Source of the DNA: Carposina sasakii
Lineage: Eukaryota > Arthropoda > Insecta > Lepidoptera > Carposinidae
NCBI GenBank assembly: GCA_014607495.2
Contig: CP053152.1
Coordinates: 13,251,899-13,315,898, forward strand
Length of the DNA: 64,000 nt
Direction: 5' to 3'
The notes beneath the pieces were generated by a model. The model was not told the origin of the DNA. It saw only the letters and a list, made by a program, of their open reading frames with translations, and searched no databases. Positions 1 to 14,524 of the stretch are shown piece after piece. The position numbers and the translations under genes were made by a program. Position 1 is the first letter of the stretch, and every line of letters starts with the position of its first letter.

Positions 1-836
1 ACCAATCATCCAGTGTGCCTATACCTTAAACTAAAAACCTATCTACTCAATACAAAATTTTCACTCAAATGGGTGGCAGTGTAATCACTAATTAGATATA
101 ATAAATTGCAAAAATTATAAGGAAATGCAGTATTAAATCAGATCATTTGAAGGCTAGGAAAATGAGATATTGTGACAAATATACAATAATAGCATTTCTA
201 AATTAAACATACCTACTTCCTTGCTGTAGAGACGAGAAATATAAGCCGAAATACGTTAGTGTACTTAAACAAGGCAAAATAAATTATGTGGACCATTTGC
301 GCGTTGATTATACCATTTTAGTGTGCTTTCCATTGGCCGTCTCAAACTGGTGAGACAAAATCATCCTAATATTTTGTGTAGTATTTTTATGACATAAATG
401 CAAGTCAGTGGGTTTCAAAAAAAATTCCGAAAGAACCAGTGTGCAGGATTGTCAAAGCTAATTGCTACCAGATTGCCCTAGAGCTAGGTCACTTGGACGC
501 CACTGTTGTCGACACCGGTACGACGGCAGCATAATTGACGTTAAACATATTCAAACTAATAGCATTTAGAGATTAATAATGAATAAATCAAGTACTTAAT
601 TATGATTATTGGAACAGAATTGCTTTCAAGAATTTATGCCGATACTCTGGTGTAGGTAGAATGCTTGAAATCAGTCTTCTATGTAGGTGATTGTTAAGTT
701 ACTCAGAGGTATATTATGGTATTATTAATGGTCTGTGAATAAGACCCTACCACACAAATGCAGAATTTCACTGAAACTACTGTTTAGAGTGCAGTTAAAA
801 AAAATCATAATTTAAAAAATCAAAAAAAAAACCAAA
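1..836. other. AT-rich intergenic DNA, nothing recognised
   Basis: AT-rich sequence downstream of the minus-strand UBE2E gene. I see no open frame with protein-like composition and no clear repeat boundary. It could include distal 3' UTR of UBE2E, but nothing in the sequence decides this. Confidence 0.4.
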
Positions 837-1042
837 GGTCTAAAATTCTACTGAAATGAATACTATTGAAGAACATAAAATATTTTCTAATGATGTAACA
901 TAACAACTGAATAGCCAGGATCCATTGAAATATTAGCTTGTCTGTCGGATAATGGATCCCGACTGTTCAGTTGTTATGTTACGATCATTAGAAAATATTT
1001 TATGTTCTTCAATAGTATTCATTTCAGTAGAATTTTAGACCA
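837..1042. repeat. 206-bp near-perfect inverted repeat (foldback element)
   Basis: The left arm (837-924) and right arm (953-1042) are reverse complements over about 88 bases with only a few mismatches and a two-base indel. Each arm begins GGTCTAAAATTC from its outer end. The loop is 28 bases (925-952). Such arms fold into a long hairpin, as expected for a foldback MITE or a recent inverted duplication. No clear target duplication was found. Confidence 0.85.
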
Positions 1043-1064
1043 CCGGACATCTAAGTGCTTGTTT

Positions 1065-1536
1065 TTTTACCCGACTGCGCGACGCAAAGGAGTGGTATTG
1101 TGTCTAACATAACAGCCTATGTATGTATGTTCCTTTGAAGCACTACACAGACCAAACGCCTTGGCCGATTTTTACGATTCATACGTCAATCGATTCCTCT
1201 TAGTCCGGCGAGTGTCACTAAAGATATGACGTTAGTGAAAATCCAATATGGCGACTACTGGACGCTATTTTGTGAAAATGAAAAAAAATTAAGTCGACAA
1301 ACTATATCAAGTGGGGTATCGTTGAATAGGTATTTAAAAATTATTTTTAGGTTTCTCTCAACATTTTTCGATTCGACCAACCGTTTAGGATCTATATCGA
1401 TTGAAAGTTGCGTAACAACGTATGAATCATAAAAATTGGCCGAGGCGTTTGGTCTTGTGTAGTGCTTCAAAGGAACATACATACATAGGCTGTTAAACAC
1501 AATACCACTCCTTTGCGTCGCGCAGTCGGGTAAAAA
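1065..1536. mobile_element. 472-bp foldback MITE with ~120-bp terminal inverted repeats
   Basis: The outer ends read TTTTACCCGACTGCGCG and its reverse complement. The left arm runs 1065-1187 and the right arm about 1418-1536, with small indels between them. The centre (about 1188-1417) is unique and has no transposase, so the element is non-autonomous. A fragment of the same arm, starting at the GTATGTTCCTTTGAA motif, recurs at about 3556-3620, so this is a dispersed family. Superfamily not determined. Confidence 0.8.
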
Positions 1537-2141
1537 TTAGATAAGGCTTGAGATGTGTTCTAATATCCTTACAAAATTTACACACATTTCTACACCTATC
1601 ATAATAAATTACTATCCATGAGTATTCCTGAAATTAAAAACATTTTTGTGTACAACACTATTTATTATGTTTTAAAAAGTTAGATGGTACCACATAAGTT
1701 AATAATGACAGGTCAAGTTATTGAGATCATCGCAGTTATGCGGAAATTTACTTAAACTACGCCGTCTGGCGACACAGGGACATAGATTTTTAAAACTTTT
1801 AAATCATATTTTACAGGAGACTAAAATTAACAAAAAAAAAACCATAAGAAATAGTAACTAACATACCTTGCATCGCCTAAAATTAAAAATGATACAAGTC
1901 AAGCATCACTTCGAGCATGTTATAATCAAGAAGCTGTCCATAAAAAAACTAGAGTAGCATTGTACAATCTTTACAAATTAGATTAGCAGATGCAACACCA
2001 GTTGCACTATGTTTTGTTAATATTAACAACCTAGAATATTTGGATATTGTAAGCTTATATTTACGTGAACAGGATGGATTTAGAACAGAATGGCGTTGAG
2101 TATGAAGTTGTTCCGTAATGGCAGTAGGGGAGGCAACTAAA
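1537..2141. other. Region downstream of UBE2E, probable 3' UTR and flank
   Basis: AT-rich sequence immediately 3' of the UBE2E stop codon on the minus strand. Several TTTATT-type plus-strand words are possible minus-strand polyadenylation signals (for example near 1660). No other gene was recognised. Confidence 0.4.
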
Positions 2142-4885
<2,744 letters not shown>

Positions 4886-5056
4886 TGAGGATTTTTCCGA
4901 CGTTTCCACTCATCATCATTGTCATCCATCATAAATTCAGAATCAGGGATTTGGTATCTCCTCTTTCAGAATACATTTTACTAACCAATGATTAGGCTGT
5001 ATGGGCTTAGTTCCCCTTGCCTTTCCTTCGGGATAAACTAAAAAAAAAAAAAAACA
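4886..5056 (+). repeat. SINE-like repeat ending TTCGGGATAAAC + poly-A
   Basis: The element shares blocks with copies at about 15505-15575 and 16862-16997: CATCATTGTCATCCATCAT, TGAATTCAGAA-like sequence, GGCTGTATGG, AGTTCCCCTTGCCTTTCC and TTCGGGATAAAC, then an A-rich tail (here 14 A). The shared 3' end with an A tail is consistent with a retroposed SINE. Confidence 0.65.
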
Positions 5057-5286
5057 ATGTCAAGTCACATGTCATGTCAGTCTGTCAGTCAGTCTTGTTT
5101 TGTCTTCTTGTATGAGGAATTTTATGGACTTTGCCTAAAACGTCGTTGGTGTCCAAACGTTTTGAGGTTATAAGTTTAGTAGGTAAATTTAGTAAAGGGT
5201 ATCAGACCATTTATATAAGTATTTATTTCTATAATAGTTCACAACATCATATTTATAGTAAGTAATAGTAAGTAGTTTATTCTATA

Positions 5287-6582
5287 ATGGAGCCATCGGC
5301 TCCGGACCCGCCTGATCCGCCTGATGGATTAGCGGACCACATGGACGTAGTGAGTTCTCCTCCTTTGTTTTCGCAAACGCAGGAGAATAGAAAAAGACCA
5401 GCAGTTGATGGTCGTTCCCAAGCAAGTCAACCAACTCCCAAAAGGGGCTTAGTCGAGCCTACAGCCTCAATTCAACATACGTTTGTAAACCCCAAATTTG
5501 TGAAATGCCCTAATCTCAGATATGACAATACGGATCCGGGTCCATACCTGGGTCCACGTAAATCGCGCCGAGACTGACCCAGCATCTGGTACTTCATTTA
5601 ACCTGCTGAAGTTTGGCCAGTTTATTTACAGAAACCAAATTCCAGGTATTTTATCAGGCGGCATCAAACGTGTAGGTCGTAATCGAATTTCCATTGAATT
5701 TCGTTCAGCCCAAGAAGCCAACAAATTTTTTGAGAACAATGTCTTACCTAAAAACAAATACACAATCTTAATACCACAATACCATATTACGCGGCAGGGC
5801 GTAGTTAGAAACATCCCCAAAGAGTGGTCCATGGAAGACCTTGTAGATGGCCTGTCTAACTCTGATAGCTGTGGCCCTGTCATCAAGGCTAGGCGTTTTA
5901 ATAGGAAAATATTTGATGAACAAGGGAAACCTGCCTGGGTGCCTACCCAAACAGCAGTGATCACTTTTAAAGGGCAAATTTTACCAAAAAAGATTTATTT
6001 GTTCCATACTGTTTTGGAAGTTTCTTCCTACCAATTACCTACAATTCAGTGCCTGAATTGTTGTAAATTCGGTCACATTAAAACACAGTGTAGATCCAAA
6101 ACTATATGTTATAAATGCGCAAAATCTCACACACCAGACAACTGCGAGGTGACGACCGATTCGGCAACTTGTTTATATTGTTCTGGTTCCCACTTTGCCA
6201 ATGACAAAAATTGTCCTGAGCAAGCCAGGCAAAAATGATAAAGTTAAGGATGTCCCAGGATAATATATCTTATACCGAAGCGTCTCAGCATATTCCACTG
6301 GTCCGCAGGCCATACAGTGAGATAGCTAAAACGGTCATTGCTCCTCTCCAGTCCCAGCCCTTATCCCCCCGTCCTTCCCAATCATATTCATACCGTAAAT
6401 CTGTTACTATCCCAAGAAGGTCCCCTCCTCCCCTAGGCAAATCATACGATAAAGTAGCACACTACGAGATAACCAGAAATCCAATGGCTTCCCTTCCCAA
6501 TGGTCATGCGTTGGATAGCTCCGACGCAAGTCCTTCATTCAATGATGACTTGATTGATAACCTATTTCTCATTATTATTTAA
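5287..6582 (+). pseudogene. LINE ORF1 (gag-like nucleic-acid-binding protein), frameshifted
   Basis: ORF1 of this LINE type encodes an RNA-binding protein that packages the element's transcript. Three overlapping frames make it up: 5287-5577 (acidic, Pro-rich start), 5522-6238 (central domain and zinc knuckles) and 6235-6582 (basic, Ser/Pro-rich end). The middle frame carries three Cys/His clusters: CLNCCKFGHIKTQC (CX2CX4HX4C), CYKCAKSHTPDNC, and CLYCSGSHFANDKNC. Two frame changes, near 5550 and 6235, break the reading frame, so this is a pseudogene. The Zn-knuckle triplet is typical of I/Jockey-group ORF1 proteins. Confidence 0.8.
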
Positions 6583-6668
6583 TTTTATTCCAAAATTTAA
6601 TGACGTACTACCGAACAAGACCGTGGCACAGCTACACAAACTAGTTAATATCGCAAACTTAAATAAAT

Positions 6669-9600
6669 ATGGCTCCTCTCAACCTACTTCAGTGGAACTG
6701 CCAGAGCACTAACTTTAAAAAGCCTGACATATGTCACCTAATTAATTTGTACAATCCTATCGCCTTTGCCGTGTCGAGACGTGGCTGAAGCCGGAATCTC
6801 GATTTCGGATTCCGGGTTACTCATGCCTCCGGGACGACAGAGCTGATGGATATGCAGGTTGTGCAATGCTTGTGCGAAGATCCTCTATCTTCACACAGGT
6901 TTTTCTTCCCCCCCACAGCAGCGGCCTTCATGTCGTGGCTGTGAGGGTGACGGACATTACTCTTGTGTCCGTTTACATCCCCCATCCTAACTCTTCCCTT
7001 ATATCAGAACTTGATTCTATCCTTTCCCGAATCCCTGGAGCAACGATCGTATTAGGAGATTTTAACTGCCACCATACCATGTGGGGTTCGTATAAAATCG
7101 ATGCTAACGGTATTTCTTTGTTAGATTTACTTGACAACCGAGATTTCTGCATTGTCAACGATGGCTCTAAGACTCGTAGAGCGTCTCCATCAGGAAACAG
7201 CAGCGCTGTCGATCTAACGCTGTGCTCGGCTGGCCTAGCGTCCATTACATCTTGGAAAACCCTTTCCCACTACTACGGCAGTGACCACGTCCCGATCCTC
7301 ATTTCCTTAACCCGCTCCATCCCTGAAACACCAAAACAAATTCCTCTATTGAAACATAAATTGGATCTAGCCGATTGGGACAAATTCTCTTTAACTATGG
7401 ACACTAGTATCGCAAATTTTCCTCCGATCAGTCGGACAAATTATTCGGAATTTTATTCAAAATTTTACAATTCCCTTATGGCTTCAGCGGATGCAAATAT
7501 CCCGTTAAAAAAAGTAGGTAAGAGGAAAATTCCATCGCCCCCGTGGTGGGATGCGGAGTGTACTGAGGCTGTTCAGAAACGAAAACTATCTGAATCGATT
7601 TTCTGTACGAACATGTCCATGGAAAGTTATATTGCTTACCAGAGAACCAATGCTCAAACCAAAAGATTGCTATCCAAAAAGAAGCGATCAGGATGGATAT
7701 CCTTTTGTGAAGGATTATCCCCACGCTCATCCTCATCTCTCGTCTGGAGAAACATTAAAAAGTTCCGCGGTTCTTTCGAGGTCTCTTTCTAATGTTACTA
7801 CTAACGACCCGTCTGATTGGTTGGTGCAGTTTTTTGATGCTCTGGCTCCTCCATACGTCCCTCCAAAAAATGCTTTTTTTCCTGATCCTGTTAGTACAGT
7901 TGATTTATGTTTCAATAGCACCGACCCTATGAATGATATTTTTTCATACGAGGAACTTTCGTGTGCTCTTAACGGCCTTCGCAATTCGTCTCCGGGTTCA
8001 GATGGAGTACCTTACTCCTTTTTGGTTAAGTCTTCATCTGAAACCAAAAAGACCCTTTTAAAATTATATAACCATTTCTTTATATATGGAGATCTGCCGG
8101 ACAGCTGGAAGCATCAAATAATTGTTCCAATCCTGAAGCCGGGTAAAGATCCAAGTATCGCATCCTCTTACAGACCCATAGCTCTCTCTTCGGTTTTTGC
8201 AAAGGTTCTCGAACACCTAATTAAAAACAGACTGGAATGGATTTTAGAGAACCGAAACTCCCTTTCTAATAATCAATTTGGTTTTAGGAGGGGCATGGGA
8301 ACAATGGATAGCCTCAGCATACTTACATCGGAAATCAGACTGTCATTGTCCCAAAATCAATTTCTGGTAGGAGTATTTCTTGATATAACAGCTGCTTATG
8401 ACAATGTCCATCTTCCATTACTCAGGCAGAAATGCTTAAGCTGAGTATCCCTGCAAGATTGGTTGATACTATAAGTAGACTGTTAATGTGTAGGAATATT
8501 TCTATTCGAGGATCACCCTTACCAGCTAGAACTTTATGGAAAGGCTTACCTCAAGGTTCAGTCCTCAGTCCCATCCTGTACAACCTATATACCTCTGACC
8601 TTGACAAATCGGTTGACTCTTTCTGTAATATCTTGCAATATGCTGATGATATAGCCTTATATAAATCATCCGTATCGGTGAATGAGGCTGAAAGTAGTTT
8701 GAATAGGGCATTATACTATCTCAATGTTTGGCTTGAGGAACATGGTCTCTCTTTATCTGCCTCTAAAAGCTCAGTTGTGGTGTTTTGTAGAAAACGGGTC
8801 CCTCCTACAGTAAAAATTTACGTGGACGAAGTTTTGATCCCGGTGGAGGATTCAGTAAAGTTTTTAGGCCTCACTTTGGACTACAAGATGACAGGAGTGC
8901 AACACCTGAATAATGTCATTCTTAAATGTAACAAGAATGTTAATGTTCTACGGGCTGTCTCAGGTGTATGGTGGGGATCACACCCTTACTGCCAGAAGCT
9001 ACTATATAATGCCATAGTCCGTAGTCACTTTGATTACGGATTATACTTACTTGAGCCTTGTAGTAAACTAGCTATGGGCAAATTAGATAGTATTCAATCT
9101 AGATGCTTACGAATCATATGTGGTGCTATGAAATCCTCACCCATAAATGCCCTCCAAGTGGAATGTGTTGACTGCCCTCTATCCCTTCGCAGACAGTATT
9201 TGGCTGACAGATTATATTATAAGGTGCTTCAAAGCTCACACCACCATCTTCATAGCCTACTCAACAACTTGTCAAATACTGTTTCTACTTCTGCATACTG
9301 GAGAAATAAAAATCCCCCTTGCATAGTCAAAAGTTATAATAATTTTCAAAATCTTAATATTTCTTGCTTTCAATTTAGTTTAAATCCATTATTTACATCA
9401 CATTTCCAGTCATTAGTATTTGTTCCTGATGTTATCCTTAACTTCGGACTAAGTAAGAAACAACCTGGAACAAATAGAATTTTTAACGGCATCATTGAAA
9501 ACATTTGGCACGATTGGTTACTAATATACACAGACGCATCCAAACTCTCTGACGACAGTAATGTCGGCGCTGCAGTTTGGATTCCAAAATTCAAAATTAT

Positions 9601-10375
9601 TTTAAATCAAAAATGCCCACCCTTGAGCTCAATATTTACTGGAGAAGCGATAGCCTTGTTGGAAGCGGTTTCTTATGTTGAGTCCCATAAGTTGCATCAA
9701 ACTCTCATTCTCTCGGACTCCAAGAGCTGTCTGCAGGACATTGTGAAATTCCCATTAAAATCTAGAGACAATATGTTCGTTATCCTGAAAATCAGAGAAA
9801 TCCTTTATAAATGCAAGACCTCAGGCATCGATGTAGTATTGGCATGGATACCTGGACATTCAGGTATTGTGGGAAACGAGGCTGTAGACTCACATGCTAA
9901 GCTCGCTGTTCACATGGGCCGCGACGTTTACTTTAAGAACATATGTCGTGATTTACGGAACATGGCTAGCTCTACCTTGTCGAGTAGTTGGAACGATATA
10001 TGGCAAAGAACCAAGCAAATAAAAGGTAAACACTATGGTGCCATTCAAGAAGTTATCCCTCCTAAACCTTGGTTCTTTAAGTATAGACAAGCCGACAAGG
10101 CGACAACATCTACAATTATCCGGCTCCGATTGGGTCATGTCTGTTCTCCTGTGTTCCTAGCGAAGATAAGAGTTAGAGATCATTCACTATGCGAGTGTGG
10201 CTTAGCTGAGGGTGACATTGATCACCTTCTTATATCTTGTCCTCTCCTAAAAATCCCCTCTACGATTGTTTTGCCGGATGCCATTGCTCGTCCGGTAAAT
10301 ATATCCTTCCTTCTATCCCTAATTCCCTCTCCTTTTTCCACTTCTTCTCCAAATATATTAAATTTAATAATATAA
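6669..10375 (+). pseudogene. LINE ORF2: AP endonuclease + reverse transcriptase + RNase H, frameshifted
   Basis: ORF2 nicks target DNA and reverse-transcribes the LINE RNA there. Reading starts at ATG 6669 (MAPLNLLQWNCQS). Endonuclease motifs follow: ETWLKP, VLGDFNCHH, DLTLCS, SDHVPI. RT motifs are SPGSDGVPYSFL, SSYRPIALSS, FLDITAAYD (motif A Asp), GLPQGSVLSPILYN and QYADDIALY (catalytic DD). RNase H motifs are IYTDAS, GEAIALLEA, LSDSKS and WIPGHSGIVGNEAVD, with its D-E-D-H-type residues. A CxC...H...C cluster (CECGLAEGDIDHLLISC) ends it. Frames break near 6775 (before ETWLKP), at 7700-7790, and at 8432-8444. Stop TAA is at about 10373-10375. Not functional as read. Confidence 0.85.
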
Positions 10376-10601
10376 AAATTGTAATATGTATATTTATTGT
10401 ATATTTTGTACATAATATCTATATGTAATCTATATTATTACTGATTATTCCCTTTACCCGTTTGGTCTGGGTCCCTGAAACTGATCATTTTCCTTTGTTA
10501 TATATATATTTTTTTTTTTTTATTTACGTTTGGATGTCAACACGTGACATTGGCAAAGTCTCCGTGTAAGCGAGAGAGACGCCATATCCCAAAATTGAAT
10601 T

Positions 10602-10710
10602 GAGGAATTTTATAAACTTTGCGGAATTTTAACTTATTGTACAACTTTTCCTAGCAGAAAAAGAATTCAGTTAATTTTATTTCCTCCCAGATAAATTTAA
10701 ATAACTAAAA
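10602..10710 (+). promoter_or_regulatory. PPIL2 5' flank
   Basis: Only about 110 bases separate the end of the LINE from the PPIL2 ATG. They hold the probable 3' copy of the target duplication and AT-rich sequence. The basal promoter and 5' UTR must be here, inside the LINE, or on the far side of it. No TATA or Inr element can be assigned with confidence. Confidence 0.35.
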
Positions 10711-13700
10711 ATGGGTAAACGACAGCATCAAAAGGATAAAATGTAACATTTTTTTTATATATAAAAATGAATAAATTTAGACGAAATCGTTGTTTTTAAT
10801 TAAAAAAAAATCTGCATTTAGGTACATAACGTATACAGAATGGACAACATTGTATGGAGGTAAAAGATCTGGAACTTCAGTGGAAGAAGATACAAAGTTC
10901 AAGAGATTACCTTTCGACCATTGTTGTTTGTGTTTACAACCCTTCGAAGATCCTTATTGTGATTCCGATGGAAACATTTTTGAATTGCAGGCTATTATCG
11001 AATTTGTTAAGAAGTTCAAAGTGAATCCAGTGACAGGAAAAGTAAGTCTAAATAGTTAAACAAGTACAACTTTAAAGCAATTTCATGCTACATCTTGTTT
11101 ACTTATATTTTTCAGAAATTGGATCTGAAGTCACTAACAAAATTGAATTTCTTTAAAAATGCTGAAGATGACTATCATTGCCCTGTACTTTTCAAATCAT
11201 TCACAAAAAACTCTCATATTGCGGCTATTCGAACAAGTGGCAATGTGTTTTCTTACGAGGCAGTGGAACAACTTAATATTAAAGGAAAGAATTGGAAAGA
11301 TCTTGTTAACGACACACCATTTGCCAGATCTGACATAATAATAATACAGGACCCAAATAACTTGGATAAATTTAATATATCCAAATTCCACCATGTTAAG
11401 AACAATCTGAGGGTTGAAACTGAAGGTAAGATATAAAATGTCTATTATAGGACTATTTCCTATGTTGATGTGGGCCTTCACTATAATACATCAGATGCAT
11501 CAACTATGATCTCAAGTGATAAGCTAGCAACTTGTCACCGATCATTTGCATATATCACCGTATGCTAAACAAAGCAGTTGGATCTCCTTGATGATCCTGC
11601 AGTTCTGGCTGCTGCACGAATGTTTTTATTATAAAACTAGTGGATGCCCGTCCGTGTGGACTGCAGAAAAAACAAAATGTTGAAATTATCTGGGATAAAA
11701 AGGAGCCTATATAATAAGTGGGACCTGTCACAATATATTCCTGAAAACTGCATCGAAATCGGTCCAGCTGTTTATGAGATTAGCATGCACAAACATTGAT
11801 CCATTACAATTTTATAATATATTTATTTATTATATATTAATTAATATTATTTATTTATTATATATTCAACCTATATGTAAATAACAGAAAAGTTATCCAC
11901 TTTGTCCACTCAATAACAAGATAGCCACATAATTTTGTTTCAGAGGAATTGGCAATGAAGAAGGATCCTCATGCTCGATTGAAAACAGTCTCAGCTGAAA
12001 CTAAAGACATTTTAAATGAATTAGAAAGAGAATATAAAGCTCCAGAAGCGAAGGAATCTAAAAAGGAGGTAACATATTTTTTTTATTTTTTATTTTAAAC
12101 CTCAAAAAAATTCTGTATGAAATATAGCTAAATTACTGCATTTTAGCACTTAACTGTAGTTGATTCTGAATCTTTTAGGTAGCTGACAAGTTCAATGCTG
12201 CTCATTATTCTACTGGCATGGTGGCAGCAAGCTTCACATCTACTGCCATGGTCCCAGAAACTGTGCATGAAGCTGCCATCATTTGTGAAGATGATGTGAA
12301 ATATGATCGAGTGAAAAAAAAAGGTATTAAAAGGAAATTTGCATAGAGACAATCAATCTGATCTTAAATTATCATCTTAGGTACAAAATAGGCCAATAAA
12401 TTGTGTATAAGGGTGTGTGTGTAAGTATATTATAATGAACATGTGATTTTAAGTCTGATAATTTGTGGATAGGTTTCTCTTAGTGGACTATTTACATAGC
12501 TTTTTGCTTAATATACCCCTTTTGTTACAACCTGTATAATTATAATGGTTATTAGTGATGAAAATTGTTGTTCCAGGTTATGTAAGGCTGGTCACGAACT
12601 TTGGACACCTCAATTTTGAGCTCTACTGTGATTTGACACCAAAAGCCTGTGACAACTTTATTAAACTTTGTCACAATGGATACTACCATGGCACCAAGTT
12701 CCATAGATCTATTCGTAATTTTATGGTAGTAACATTTTTAGATTGTAACTTTTTATAGATTTTTTAATCATATATATAAATTTTATTTAATTCATGTGTA
12801 AAGTGTGCTTAAGGCACTAACAGTCATAAATTCCCTGCACATCAAAAAAGCTTATTTGCCAGTCATCAGTAGTTTCAGTGTGGCTGGCTGTTTAAGTCAT
12901 TAACAGACATAAATACATGGAAAGATATGCATATTAACAGTACCTATTTTCCGGGAGGTGGGCAGCAGCGCCTCCCGTGTTAACAACATACTCCAAAATA
13001 CAAACTGCGGTCACCAACCCAGCATGGTGACTATGGGCAAATACCCCCCAGGGCACGTCACAAGAGGCCTACGTCCAGCAGTGGACTGCAATAGGCTGAT
13101 GATGATGATGATTTTTTTTAAGATTCAAGGAGGTGATCCAACAGGCACTGGGTTGGGTGGTGAGTCAATTTGGAAGAAACCATTTGAAGATGAGATCAAA
13201 CCCAATTTACATCACACTGGCCGTGGTATTCTTTCTATGGCCAACTCGGGGCCCAACAGCAATGGTTCACAGTTGTAGGTATATTAAAAAAATAATCTAC
13301 ATCGCTTTTATATGAGCTTTTTAGCTAAATTTATATTTTTACTATTCATTTCAGTTTCGTCACCTTTCGTTCTTGTAAGCAACTAGATGGCAAGCACACT
13401 ATATTTGGCAAATTGGTTGGAGGCATTGATACTTTGAACAACATGGAACAGATAGAAGTAGATAATAAAGATAGGCCCATTCAAGACATAATTATTGAAG
13501 CCACACAAGTTTTTGTCGACCCATTTGCAGAGGCTGAAGAACAGGTATTTATAATAAAATTGTTATTTATGAAAGTATTATTTATTTCATGCAATCCCAC
13601 AGAATACATTATTACTGTATAATAAATCTATGATTATTACTAATCTTAGCAGACTTTTAAGTACAAATTCTATATTTTAATATGTGACCAATATGATAGA

Positions 13701-14163
13701 ATAATTGGGGAAAGGGACTATAACAATGTGTGCTGGATGGACATACTCTGGGAGAGGCTTACGCCCAACAGTGGGATAAGACTGGTGGATGAGAAAGTGG
13801 GACTGATGATAACAAAGTGAGATGTGGGAGTACAGAACACTACATACTTGTGTGGGAGTTTTTGCCAGCCTGGTGGTGATTTAATTGTTCTTATCGTTAG
13901 ATTCCTATATCATTTAATGTTTATTGCAGCTGGTAGAAGAGAGAACAGAGGAATTAAAAAGACAAGCCGAGGAGACTGGCCCGGGAGTGAAACCTAAAAA
14001 AGCATCCAAACAGCCCTTAAAAGTGTTCAGAGAAGGAGTAGGAAAATATTTGAATTTACAAGAATTAGCATCTGGCAGTGCTTCAGCAAAAACTCCTGAA
14101 GTTCCAGCCAAAAAGCAGAAAAAGGAAATGAACAGTAGTTTTAAAGGATTTGATTCCTGGTAA
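10711..14163 (+). CDS. PPIL2: PPIL2 (cyclophilin-60): U-box and cyclophilin-type peptidyl-prolyl isomerase-like 2
   Basis: A nuclear U-box/cyclophilin protein associated with the spliceosome and with ubiquitin-ligase activity in its family. Nine exons with GT/AG introns: 10711-10742, 10822-11041, 11116-11425, 11944-12068, 12179-12323, 12577-12725, 13123-13274, 13355-13544, 13930-14163. They sum to 1557 nt (518 aa), close to the vertebrate length, with no frameshift. The start [11 protein letters not shown] is diagnostic. The U-box region (about residues 38-110) includes [16 protein letters not shown]. The cyclophilin domain (about 278-435) keeps [29 protein letters not shown] and [10 protein letters not shown]. 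At the position of the cyclophilin A active-site Trp there is Gln (in SCKQLDGKH), suggesting weak isomerase activity. The tail is basic and ends FKGFDSW. Introns carry SINE and Helitron-like fragments. Confidence 0.97.
11500..11850 (+). repeat. Repeat fragments in PPIL2 intron 3
   Basis: Two dispersed repeats lie here. At about 11505-11620 is a copy of the family containing AAGCTAGCAACTTGTCAC and GATGATCCTGCAGTTCTGGCT (also at 39950, 57215 and 63690). At about 11636-11790 is a Helitron-like 3' end in reverse orientation (CTAGTGGATGCCCG, GTGGACTGCAGAAAAAAC), matching 18154 and 57352. Confidence 0.7.
12945..13115 (+). repeat. SINE-like repeat with RTE-type tail and (GAT)n, in PPIL2 intron 6
   Basis: Same family as 2752-2995: CGCCTCCCGTGTTAACAAC, ACTGCGGTCACCAACC, GTGACTATGGGCAAA, then GAGGCCTACGTCCAGCAG, TGGACTGCAATAGGCTGATG and a GATGATGATGAT tail. 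It stops only a few bases upstream of the exon 7 acceptor at 13121-13122. Confidence 0.8.
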
Positions 14164-14204
14164 TTTGTAAATATTGTAATAGTATGTAAGTAGGCATAAT
14201 TATT

Positions 14205-14245
14205 GTAATAAAAAAATATTAAGCTATGTATATTTCTTTTATTTA
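14205..14245. terminator. Convergent polyadenylation signals of PPIL2 and lin-7
   Basis: A plus-strand AATAAA lies at about 14207-14213, some 45 bases after the PPIL2 stop. A TTTATT on the plus strand near 14238 gives AATAAA on the minus strand for lin-7. The two genes run tail-to-tail about 360 bases apart, so their 3' UTRs may overlap. Confidence 0.5.
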
Positions 14246-14524
14246 TACTTAATACTAACACTACTGCATATATGCATGCAGTTAAAACTTAAGTTATAGG
14301 TTCGTCTATTAAGTACATTTATATAGAATAAGATTTCATTACAATAAATTAATCAAATCACAAACTCAACCAAATGAATATGGTAAATAAATATGTCTAG
14401 ATAACAATATTTTTATAATCATAATCAATTCTAAACTAAAACTACCAAAGAGGCACTTATTAAAAACAAAATAATTCAAGATGAGAAATTATTCTAAATA
14501 ACATAGGTAGGTATTTCCATATAT

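Larger units (their letters stand above)
5135..10601 (+). mobile_element. Degenerate non-LTR retrotransposon (I/Jockey-type LINE)
   Basis: A nearly full-length but broken LINE with ORF1 (zinc knuckles) and ORF2 (endonuclease, reverse transcriptase, RNase H), ending in AT-rich sequence with a poly-T/TA run near 10500-10525. The flanks at 5114-5134 and 10602-10622 share 19 of 21 bases (GAGGAATTTTAT...ACTTTGC), a plausible old target-site duplication. Both ORFs are interrupted by frameshifts, so this copy cannot move by itself. It lies between the divergent UBE2E and PPIL2 genes. The RNase H domain argues for the I group rather than Jockey proper. Confidence 0.75.

Noticed and set aside
1226..1500. 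68- and 81-codon frames in the 472-bp foldback
   Set aside because: They fall inside a non-autonomous TIR element and overlap in antisense.
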